DNA of 64,000 nt, taken from positions 3,534,001 through 3,598,000 of the forward strand of contig NC_089429.1 in the NCBI RefSeq assembly GCF_026210795.1. The letters run 5' to 3'. The notes beneath the pieces were generated by a model. That model was not told where the DNA came from. It searched no databases and saw only the letters and a program-made list of their open reading frames with translations. Positions 54,630 to 64,000 of the stretch are shown piece after piece. Made by a program: the position numbers and the translations under genes. Every line of letters starts with the position of its first letter. The stretch's first letter is position 1. The stretch comes from Rhizophagus irregularis (taxonomy: Eukaryota > Glomeromycota > Glomeromycetes > Glomerales > Glomeraceae).

Positions 54630-57600
54630 TTAAAATGAAATTTTTTTATTTAAAGGAATCATGGCCATATATTCTTTTATCTTTCTCGTTCCAATATTAA
54701 AATCACATTTTATAAATTTTCCTAATATATGATGTACTGGTATAATACTATCTCGACTCATATCATGAAACCCATTTGTCCATAATTCTATATTACATGA
54801 TTTTATGTCATCGTCTACTTGACAAAAATATCTTGTCCTATGATCTTGGACCAGCCTGTACCATTTAACTAGTGCTAGCGAATGAGTTAATGATGATGAA
54901 TTTTTTAAATAAATAGTATGTTCAAAATAAAATTGAATTTGACCGGGATATGTGTCTATAGTTCCATCTTCCTGCTCAAAACGAGCTAATATGTATGATG
55001 ATTTCTCATGACGAGCTGCCTGAATGGAACTAAATATATCCGCCCCAATTCTTATTCTACCGTATTGTATAATTTTGGAAATTACAACAATATCGTTATT
55101 TGGACCCGTTATAGAATAAATGGGGACGAAATATTCTTTATACAAACTATTATAAAATTCAACCAGTAAGTCCAAGACGCGGTTTGGGAGACATGTTTCT
55201 TGGCGCGGTTTCATTAACAACCCGGAAAAATGTTTTGTTCCATAAGCTGATTCATTTTCGATAAGTGAAAGCCTCAGAAAATTTTGATACTCATCACTTG
55301 TAAAATCATCAAGTGCAGCCAAGCTTCCTGCAGATTTTCTAGGCTTTATAATGTCCAAAGTGGTGTTTAATATATTGCTATCGCAATTTGTGAGGTAATA
55401 GTTTAAAAAGAAACTTTCAACCATTATTTTTAATAACTCTGGTTCAATGTTACGTTTGCTATTTTTATAAGATCCTATGTTCTTAAGAAATAAATTGCTC
55501 AATCTGTATAAATTAAAAAAACAATACGATTTTCAAATCGGCGAAATTAATATATCATACCTAGAATTCCGTTCATTCGTTCAAAGCTAAAACACCAAAA
55601 TGAGGATAAAGGTCCATAATCTAAAGCGCATTTACATATGTGAAGGCATAAATGCAGATTTGGGCTTATTTTTTTTTGTCCGTATTTTTTTTCAATTAAT
55701 TTATTCATTTCGAGTAGTTTTGTAAATGCTTCGTTTAGCTCGCTTTTTTGTAATTCCCGATTTGTTAAAATTTTACAGGAACGTACGAAATAAGCAAGAA
55801 TTTTTTGATTGATCTCTCTCAAGAGATTCCATGTGATAGGTATTGCAAAAATTAGAACAAACGTTTTTCACATGTCCGCCGTAAAATTTGAAAAGCCGTT
55901 GCCAGTGGCTATTCTAACGGGACGGCGACTGAGGTCACTTGGAAATTTTATCAAGTCGGCTCACTCTTGCATTATTTTGAGCTTTTCATTATTTAATATA
56001 CCTTCGTCGATCTAGAGCTTCATTACAATCCACTTTGCTACCCCGAAAAAGAGGCAGTGCATGAGATCAACTACGCAAAAGCGCACAGAATTAAAATAAG
56101 GTAATTGGTATACTTCTGACCAACGAACATGATACTGTGAGACATGAGCCTTACGCGATTCTTCAGTTGCACATTTCTTCCATTCACGTGCCTTCTCCCT
56201 TATTAAATTAATATCTCTCTCAACAAACCAGTCGTTAATGTCTTCAAACCCACCAAAATTGGGTTGATTATTTACCAAGTTTGCTGATTTATAGCATCGA
56301 TAACATGCGATTCGAGCTGATATAAAACCACATAATTTTCGAGTCGCAGGAACGTCACTAGCACAACCTATTATCGCGCCATGGATAAAACGACCGTTGT
56401 TATATTCATAGGTTTTTATATGATACCCTTCTCATAACTGATTTAGCTGATTTATGATGGGGTATAAGTAATTGTTGATTTCATGTTTCTTTGGCTCTTT
56501 AGGACTGGGTATAACTGCTAGTGTGAGAATATTGTAGGGCTTGAAACGTTCGCTTTGGGGTAAGTTACAAATAACGGCATATATTACGCTGACAGAATAT
56601 TGTGAATTTATATAGGGTTGAAACCAATCCATGTTTAGCATTAATCCGATATGAGTTTTGGTGTATTCTTTTTTGAAGAATGGTTCTCCTTTGCCATCTT
56701 CAAAACTCATCCAAATCCTCCCATCATAGATGTCAAATAAGGCTTCAGTTTCGTTTTCCCTTTCTGCCCACTTTCGACATGTCACCTCAAAATCTTTGCG
56801 ACCGAAAAATAGGGTTAGTTGGCGCCTAATGTTAACTAATGGAAATGTCATTATCGGACGGATAATTGGATTATTGCCACTATCTTTATTACTGTCTATT
56901 TTTTTGACTAGAGGGTTATTACATTTTTGTCGAAATCTTTCTTTGCTATGATTCGAATAGTTTATAAAACTACATGTTGGTACTTCGGTTGTGTTTGATA
57001 TTTCATTTATGTCATACAATTTGTAACATTTATTACATGTGGCATATTTGATAATATTCGTTGATATTCCCAATATTTTTTTGGCTACGTACAGGGAGGA
57101 AGGAAAAGATGAAAATTTATTTTCATCTACCGTTAAAAGAAAAAACCTTAGAAATTTAAATAAAGAATCTATTGAAACATTACTAGGAAGCTTATATCTT
57201 TGTTGATATTGTAATATCCATAAGATAATCCAGGTATAATTATCATTGTTGATATTAGGAAGTTTTGGTTCATCATCGTCAAAATCTTTTGACGCAAAAT
57301 TGACTTCTTCCTTATCATCATCTTCAAAATCTTCAGAGTCTCTATATTCTTCATCGCTTTCAAATCCAAAATTACTGTCTTCGTCATCATCTTCAAAATC
57401 GCCAGAAACACCATCTTCATCATCATCTTCAAAACTTTCAGAATCTCTATTTTCATCGTCATAGTCTTCAAAATCTCTATCTTGATCATCATTCATATCT
57501 CTTCCGTTATCTGGTAATAAATTTTCAAGAACGTGATCAGATATTTTCCCTTTCTTTGTGAATTTATGTTTTGCCGATTCATGTATAGGTATCCTCTCGA

Positions 57601-57904
57601 GTAAAGGTTCGCATTCTATTGCATTATTATCATCAGTATATTGTCTAACATCAGAAGGCCCAGCCTCTTGATAATCATCACCAAAATCATTAGATGGATT
57701 AGCATTAGAAGGCTCAGCTTCTTGATAATTGTTACTAAAATTATTATTCGCATAAGATATATTATATTTTAACCCATGTTTAGTTTTCATTTTTGGGTCC
57801 ACTAACTTGCCATTACATTCTTTACAAAAGCAGTATACTTTAGTTCTTGTTCTTGTTGTCAGGTCAGTTCTATTAGATTTGGCAACAGCTTGAGGGTTAG
57901 ACAT
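54630..57904 (-). pseudogene. Plavaka-like (CACTA/EnSpm-type, Tnp2-related) transposase, near full length
   Basis: Start MSNPQAVAKSNRTD. A zinc-like Cys pair (VYCFCKECNGKLVD) at residues 28-41, acidic repeats at about 140-210, WIILWILQYQQRYKLP, a second Cys cluster (ATCNKCYKLY ... TCSF ... RQKC), then the transposase core: LMLNMDWFQPY, VICNLPQSERFKPYNILT, IPSPKEPKKHEINNYLYPII, FISARIACYRCYKSA, VVDLMHCLFFGVAKW and FWCFSFERMNGILG (the family's late Asp and Glu motifs), ending IPVHHILGKFIKCD to KKISF. One frame runs from 57904 to the intron near 55561, with stops at 56432-56434 (TGA for a likely Trp), 56012-56014, 55961-55963 and 55868-55870. The last exon is 55502-54630. Four stops make it dead. 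Head-to-head with companion gene C. Confidence 0.8.
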
Positions 57905-58409
57905 TTTTTTATCTAGGAAAATTTTTTGAAAATTTTTTTTTATATAGGAAATTTTTTTGAAAAATTTAGATCCTGAATTAATATGTTATTTTCTTTAATC
58001 CGCATATATTATGTTTCATTAGGAGAATTATTTATATTAAAGATTCACAAAAAGCCGCTAGATACTTATTAAAGTGAAACAATCAGCCACATTTTTGAAG
58101 CACAGTGAATAAATATCACCATATTAGTATATGTATTTATTTAATTTGTATTAATCAAATATTTACTCAAAATCTTTCGGGATTTTAACCAATTATATAT
58201 ATATGATTGGAAAATACCACCTGACAGGCACTTTTGCGCCTCTCCCACCCCCTAAAATATAGCATAATGAATGTTATTAGCCATTTTTAGCAATAATACA
58301 TGCTTTATTCATCGAATTATAAATTCCGAGATTAGCCAGAAAGATTATTTTCGCAAACCATCGTTGAATTCTCGCAAATTCTCGCAAAATCGCAAAAAAT
58401 AGAAGAGAG
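57905..58409. other. Spacer upstream of the Plavaka transposase
   Basis: AT-rich promoter side. CACCTGACAGGCACTTTTGC and a C-rich CTCCCACCCCCTA stretch at 58217-58253 stand out from the base composition. No terminal inverted repeat could be fixed here. Confidence 0.4.
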
Positions 58410-58747
58410 CGAATGCTAAAGGAATTAAAGGGAAAGGATGAGGAAGTTGCCGATTTGCAAGTCTAGTTGCAGGACTTTAAAAAAGTTGTGTACGATTCGG
58501 GAGAGAAATTACTTAATAAGTTGGAGAAAAGTTCCTGTGAAAATAATTTGGTGGAGTGGTTAAAAATATACGACGAAAAAATAAAAGACTGAAAAAGAAA
58601 TTTATGATTTAAATTTACGATTATATTTTTCGCAACAACATCAACAAACGCAGCCGCAATAACAACTGCAACAACAATCGCAACAACAACAATCGCAATC
58701 ACCTACATTTAGCAGCTTATCAGAATACTTCAAATTTCACAAGTCAT
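58410..58747 (+). pseudogene. Coiled-coil/poly-Gln gene fragment
   Basis: Readings LKELKGKDEEVADLQV, LLNKLEKSSCENNLVEWLKI and, after a frame change, EKEIYDLNLRLYFSQQHQQT, QLQQQSQQQQSQSPTFSSLS and EYFKFHKS with a stop. Two in-frame stops and one shift. It is a leftover of a glomeromycotan coiled-coil gene and has no recognised function. Confidence 0.45.
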
Positions 58748-59941
58748 GATTAATCAATTATATTTCATTTTTTCTTTTTTTTGGCTTTTGCATCTAGATA
58801 AATTTGAAAATTCCTTTATATTTTGTAAATATGATATTTTTTTTGGCTATTAAACCAGCTTCTTTTTCATAATACAAGATAAGATAATATTAATACCTTT
58901 AAAATCGATTTAAAATGTTATAAATTTTGTATAAAATCTAATAGTAATTAATCATCATACTGCATGTAACAAGTATCTCAACGAACGATTTGTCCATCAG
59001 CGCTAAATGATCGTGATAAACTTGCATCTATCATTTTAGTAGTTATACATATGAACTATAATTTAAACAAAAAAGTCAGTCTAGTATGGGATCATTCTCC
59101 CTATCGATATGGGGAACATCTCCTGTAGATGTTATTCATTATTGTAATGTATGCAGGCGCAATAACACGAGTACTTCGTCTCAAACTGATACGCTATTAC
59201 ATCAACGATGGTTAAAAATTAATTGATTGAGTTATTTTTAAATCAAAATATCAAAATCACGTATAAAAGTATAAAAAGTTATTCTTTTATTGCCCAATAA
59301 GTATAGGTCGAACTAATTTTACTAATTTTCTGCCTTGGGCGCAGACGCGCAGTTTGTTACTACCACGTGACTGGATGACGCATAAGTGTCACGCGCCAGA
59401 TGCATAAATCCTACAAAATCGGAGGTGCCAATCATGATATATTTGTGTATGTTTACCACGCTTTCTTCGACGATATTTATATCGCTTTTTTTCGTTCATA
59501 TCACAGTTCAAAAATATTTCCTCTCTCTTTTCGTTCACATCACAGTTTCGAAAATATTTTCTATCACTTTTTGCGTTCACATCACGGTTTCAAAAATATT
59601 TCCTATTGCTTTTTCGTTACGTATTGCTATTTCGTCGTGTCACAGATTTTCTACTGGAAAAACAAACTTCCGTAAGTAATTAATTTAATTAAGTTTAATG
59701 ATATTAATTGATTATTGATATATTTAATTGATGAATAGCGATGTAGTATAAATTTATTGATATGTGAAAACGAAGTTAATAATTTATTTTATAGTTTATT
59801 TTAATTAGGCAATTACGCGTTAAATGATAGGATGATTCAAAATATGTATATAAAGTGCCTTTTTATCTCTTGTTCGATCTTTAATAATAAATACCATAAT
59901 GAAAAGATTTAAAAGATTTAAATTTTTACAAATTTCTCGGG
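58748..59941. other. Spacer with a 58-bp tandem repeat
   Basis: From 59470 to 59640 a TTTTCGTTCACATCACAGTT plus AAAATATTTCCT unit is repeated about four times. The rest is AT-rich promoter-side sequence of companion gene C. Open frames here on both strands are repeat by-products. Confidence 0.5.
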
Positions 59942-62153
59942 ATGCATAGGAACCTCAATACTAGATCTCAACAAAAAGAATCAGATTCCCGTTCTCACTC
60001 ACATCGTTCTCATCAATGATCCCATTCACGTTGTTCCCATCGTCGTTCTCATTCACGTTGTTCTCATCAACGATCTTATTCACGTTGTTCCCATCGTCAT
60101 TCTCACTCACATCGTTCTCATTAATGATCCCACTCACGTCGTTTACATCGTCGTTCTCATTCACGTCATTCCCATCGTCGTTCCCAACCTCGTAGTCGTA
60201 GTCGTTTCCAATCTCATAGTCGTAGTCGTTCCCAATCTCGTAGTTGTAGTCGTTCCCAATCTCGTAGTCGTAGTTGTTCCCAATCTCGTAGTCATCATTC
60301 TTATCCTCATTCTCACCAACAACATATCTCTTCATCCCATTCTAGTTCTCCTATCCGTTCACGTCGACATCATTGATCACATAAATCACAATCTAGATCC
60401 CGCAATTCTTACCATCATCGATCCTATTGTGAAGTATTTGATTCTAATGATCAATTTACCACTCTCTCATCCAAAGATTCATCACCACAAAATAGAGAAA
60501 GATCATTAACAAAAAGTAATATTATTTTAAATTAGTCTTAATTACATTTCAAAAAATATACCGATTTAACATAATTATTATAGGAACACTTACAAATCAA
60601 TCTTCGATATTGCAAAATCAACCTTCCTCTTCAATTACTCCGGCTCTAAATAGCGGTATTATTTCCCTCACGCTCCTATTTTGACTTACATGTAAAAAAA
60701 AAAATTTTCAAAATGAATTATATTAAATACTGACTTATAATAGGTGGCGTTGAAAACCAAGAAATTCAAGAATTAAGAAATGTAATCTTAAATCTCACAC
60801 AACGCTTAAATAACCTAACCGAAAAAAACGCTAGTCATGAAGAACCTTTAGTTAATCGTCCCAATAGAAGCTTATTACCTATTATTATTAGAGAACAGAA
60901 ACGTGAGCTGCCACTCATGTCAAGTAATTATAAGAAGACACTTCACGTAAATATACATTTTTATTAAAATTTATCTTTATTAAATATAAATATTTGATCA
61001 TTTAATGACTGTTTTATTAAATAAAATAAAGTAGTCCATATTCTCAATAATCTTAATCGGTCACTTCAATTCGACCTATCAAAGACGTACAGTGAACAAA
61101 AAAAGCAATAGAAAGAAAACTTTTGCCAGCAGTAAAATCGGCCATGAACCCTTCTATTGTAGCATATGATATAGAGATAGTAAAAATCATAAAACAATTG
61201 CATAAATCTCGCCGAGAGATTTGGAAACTGCAAAAAGAAGGTAAAATGCCAGAACATACCAAAAGACAACACATGATATCCAGGAGGGATCAGGTATAAA
61301 ATTCATTATTTAATAATAAAAACATATACAATTAATTAATTTTTTAATTTACTCTTCAATAGAAGATGTTCCAGCGCAAAAGAGGATTGCAACATATGAT
61401 ATCGACACGAGACAAACTTTTGACTGAATGCCAACCTCGTAACTTAAAATGGGAAGAATTCATCAAAGATTGTATAAAGGCGACTAATACTTCAGACATA
61501 CACTCGGACGAATGGTCCACAGAAGATGAGGAATTAGCAAACAAAGAACGCAGTAAAAATACAAGATCAGGCTGATTAATTAACAATAATTCAGTAATAA
61601 AGATTTACGACAAGAAGTGGCAGTCGTCGGGAGTATGCGAAGTCGTGATGTTATTAATGAATATAGCATTTATGCTTAATAAATTATAAATTTTTATTAG
61701 ATTCAAAAAATTCTACATCGATCGGAAGAAATTGGTATTAGCATCGGATTTGGTCTAAGTCGTCCACGTTACTGCTCAGATGAAAATTTTGACAAAAAAA
61801 GTAAACCAAAGGAGAACATTCCCAGTTGGTGGATTTCGTCAAGCTGGGTTATACAAGAATCCGACGAAGATGGTGATGAAGAGGATAATAGTAATGACGA
61901 TAACAATGATGATAACAATGACGACAATAACGACGAAGATAAAAACAATGCTAGTAATGATAAAAACGACAATAACGTTAACGATAATAATAACGATAAG
62001 AATAATGATGATAAGAAAACCGATAATAATGATTATATTCTTATCGATGATAGCGATGAAAAGGATGATCCATTTCGACTAGTGGTTCCAAAAGAAATTA
62101 TTAGGGGATCAACTACTAAAAAACGTTCTCTTTTAAAAAGTGAAAGAAAATAG
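59942..62153 (+). pseudogene. Plavaka companion gene, copy C (RS-rich, coiled-coil, acidic tail, basic end)
   Basis: Start MHRNLNTRSQQKESDSRSHS, then about 120 residues of RS/HR repeats (RSRSRFQSHSRSRSQSRS), with TGA or TAA in H(Q)*SHS contexts where neighbouring repeats have CGA. Exons follow with GT-AG introns: GTLTNQSSILQNQPSSS, ENQEIQELRNVILNLTQRLN (coiled coil), NRSLLPIIIREQ, VVHILNNLNRSLQFDLS, AIERKLLPAVKSAMNPSI, IIKQLHKSRREIWKL, RKRGLQHMISTRDKLLTECQ, DIHSDEWSTEDEE, SVIKIYDKKWQSS, EEIGISIGFGLS and IPSWWISSSW, then an Asp/Asn-rich stretch and DDPFRLVVPKEIIRG...KKRSLLKSERK before TAG at 62151-62153. Breaks near 61055-61110 and at 61573. Divergent from the transposase start, 2.0 kb apart. 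Confidence 0.6.
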
Positions 62154-62347
62154 TAAGATTAGTAAGATGATTATAACACAGTAATAATAAATATAGCAAG
62201 AATATAATAATAAATATATCATAAACTGCAAAATAAAAAAACGTATATTACAATATGTGTTCATATAAATTAAAATCGGTCAATAATAGAAAAAACGGGT
62301 AATGATGAATTACGAAAAAATCAAAAATAGAAAGATTCTGGCTTACT

Positions 62348-62752
62348 CGAAATAAAAACAGGTATAGGTTATTTTAAGTATTGCTCTTACTGATCTATAA
62401 ATCGGATTTCTATTCAATTCTATTTATGATCGAAATAAAAACAGGCATAAGTTATTTTAAGTATTGTTCTTACTGATCTATAAATCGGCATTTCTATTCA
62501 ATTCTATTTGTGATCGAAATAAAAACAGGCATAGTTTATTTTAAGTATTGCTCTTACCGTTCTATAAATCGGCATTTCTATTCAATTCTATTTGTGATCG
62601 AAATAAAAACAGGCATAGTTTATTTTAAGTATTGCTCTTACCGTTCTATAAATCGGCATTTCTATTCAATTCTATTTGTGATCGAAATAAAAACAGGCAT
62701 AGGTTATTTTAAGTATTGTTCTTACTGGTCTATATATCGGCAATTCTATTTG
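62348..62752. repeat. 84-bp tandem repeat, 5 units
   Basis: CGAAATAAAAACAGGCATA recurs at 62348, 62431, 62515, 62599 and 62683; units 2-4 are nearly identical. Because 84 is a multiple of three, one frame stays open across it, but nothing indicates a gene. Confidence 0.9.
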
Positions 62753-63490
62753 TGAGATGGCATGATTATCGCAGTCCGATTTTGGATGATTACTACATGA
62801 ATCTGCATGGCAGTATAAGTCTGTTGTGCCAATTTATAAATCGGCACTTATTTTTTGAAAAATTATTATATGAATCGGTACAATTGGCAGTCCGATTTGG
62901 GAAATTATTGAAGAATCAGCAGGTAATATAAAATGTTTGTTGTTCTGATTTATGAATCAGCATGTTTATTTTCATGCCAGCAGTTTGATTGTGATGATAT
63001 TTTGTAAATTTATTTACAAGTCGGCAGTCCGATTATTATTTGAATCGGCATGATGGTTTAAAATGTGGCATTCCTATTTTTTGTCATTAAAAAGAGGAAT
63101 TTCTATTTTTAGCAATTCGCGTCATAAAATCGGCTGAATAAAGCCACAAATCGGACAAATACAGCCAAAAATCGGCAGTCCGATATTTGACCGATTTTTA
63201 CTTATTTGACGTGTGTTGTTTAAAGATAAATCTAAGATTTGTTCTACAGTATCAGGTAAATGTTGAGCTGAATGTAACACTGTTAAAATCATTGTGTAAG
63301 TCGTGATTGGTCAACCATTCCAGATATAAAAAAAAGGAGAAGGGTGAGTCACTTTTGGTAATTATTTGTTGTGTCATTGAAAGGTTTTGAAATGTTATTA
63401 AAAACGTATCTAAAAGGGCATGTGACTTGATTCAGAAATTTTTAGAAGGCTTTTTGATTGGTAGTTTTTGTTATTGCTTAATCAGAAAGA
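62753..63490. other. Diverged ATCGGCA-rich repeats and a possible minus-strand exon
   Basis: To about 63190 the words AATCGGCA and GGCAGTCCGATT recur about ten times. On the minus strand 63205-63300 reads MILTVLHSAQHLPDTVEQIL followed by DLSLNNTRQ, which has coding-like composition and may belong to the same gene as 63495-63803. Confidence 0.35.
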
Positions 63491-63494
63491 GTGG

Positions 63495-63803
63495 CTATGT
63501 GTTATTCATGATATTTGGCAAAGGACGTTGGTGAAGGTTGTGTTTAAAATGTTCCTGTAGACTAGTAAAAGTATCCCAGAAGAAAACTCTAAACAGGTGT
63601 TTCTTGTGTTGTGAAGCAGCCACGTGCTTCTTGATAGCCTGGTCAAATATCTTGAAAAATGAGGGCCTGTTGGTATATAGATAGAAAATTGTTGTGGAGA
63701 AATTCCACGAAATCTTCGTTAATAAGAAGTTCGTTGGTTGCTCTTTCCATGTCCAAAGTTTTGTTATTCCACTTAAAAAAGGTAGCTTAAAAATATCTTC
63801 ATC
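63495..63803 (-). CDS. Possible exon of an unrecognised gene
   Basis: An open minus-strand frame of about 102 codons without an early ATG, ending in TAG at 63495-63497. It reads KLPFLSGITKLWTWKEQPTN, then RPSFFKIFDQAIKKHVAASQ, HKKHLFRVFFWDTFTSLQEH and FKHNLHQRPLPNIMNNT. The composition is much less AT-driven than its surroundings, with aromatic and basic residues evenly spread. No family is recognised. The start is either beyond an intron or lost. Confidence 0.4.
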   Translation of the reverse strand, partial: DEDIFKLPFLSGITKLWTWKEQPTNFLLTKISWNFSTTIFYLYTNRPSFFKIFDQAIKKHVAASQHKKHLFRVFFWDTFTSLQEHFKHNLHQRPLPNIMNNT

Positions 63804-64000
63804 TTATCGTTGTCCCAAAGCTTGCTTATTCTAGGCGATACGCCTCTTCAGACCGAATTGAATCCAGAAACACCACAAAGAAAAAGAAAACACGTAAGAT
63901 AAGAAAAATAATATAGAAAAATAAAATTTCTACTATACTTCTCCGCTAATTAATTACGTTGTATTTCGGCGAACGGACCAATTCACTATTTATTATAAGG
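63804..64000. other. Window end, no feature seen
   Basis: AT-rich; no coding or repeat signal could be supported. Confidence 0.4.

Noticed and set aside
62348-62752. CRISPR-like direct repeats
   Set aside because: The units are continuous 84-bp tandem copies without distinct spacers, in a eukaryotic genome.
1-64000. LTR retrotransposons or other virus-like elements
   Set aside because: No reverse transcriptase, integrase, capsid-like motif or long terminal repeat pair was recognised in any frame of the window.

Overview
The window is nuclear DNA of a fungus, very probably an arbuscular mycorrhizal fungus of the Rhizophagus type (Glomeromycotina). The reasons are the strong A+T bias, short introns of about 60-100 bases with GTAAG donors and TACTAAC-like branch sites, the large share of decayed transposons, and two degraded members of coiled-coil and nuclease-like families (1-2 kb) that I recall as expanded in that lineage. 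The species call rests on family recognition, not on a search.

Layout. 1-19 kb is accessory DNA: two broken lineage-specific genes, a tandem exon-intron array, a Plavaka-type (CACTA/EnSpm-like) transposase tail split by a complete hAT element (4822-7376, 8-bp target duplication), a second exon-intron array, an unusual TTAA-flanked transposon (9446-13980) with a multi-exon DDE-like transposase carrying a SAP-like domain, a decayed Plavaka companion gene next to a Plavaka N-terminal fragment, a third array, and a zinc-knuckle transposase tail. 19.8-42.1 kb is the conserved core: AP endonuclease 2, a dienelactone-hydrolase-family enzyme, TATA-binding protein, a membrane-anchored GH18 chitinase with a C-terminal SH3 domain, a TPX2 pseudogene, the intronless DEAH spliceosomal helicase Prp2/DHX16, and an Ent3-like epsin. 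Exon models for five of these were built by hand and close in frame, APN2 only if one extra base is discounted. 42.1-51.6 kb is gene-poor and holds several MITE families with clear terminal inverted repeats and target duplications, satellites, a pogo-like element containing another exon-intron array, and a broken coiled-coil gene. 51.6-62.2 kb is a Plavaka cluster: a dead full-length transposase between two copies of an RS-rich companion gene. 62.3-64 kb holds an 84-bp tandem repeat and possible minus-strand exons.

How the parts relate. The core genes are unrelated housekeeping genes (DNA repair, transcription initiation, splicing, vesicle traffic, wall remodelling) and do not form a cluster. 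The linked signals lie in the mobile fraction: the Plavaka transposase and a companion gene occur head-to-head in two places and beside each other in a third; exon-intron tandem arrays with intact splice signals occur at four places; and many of the stops in the transposon genes look like C-to-T (or G-to-A) changes.
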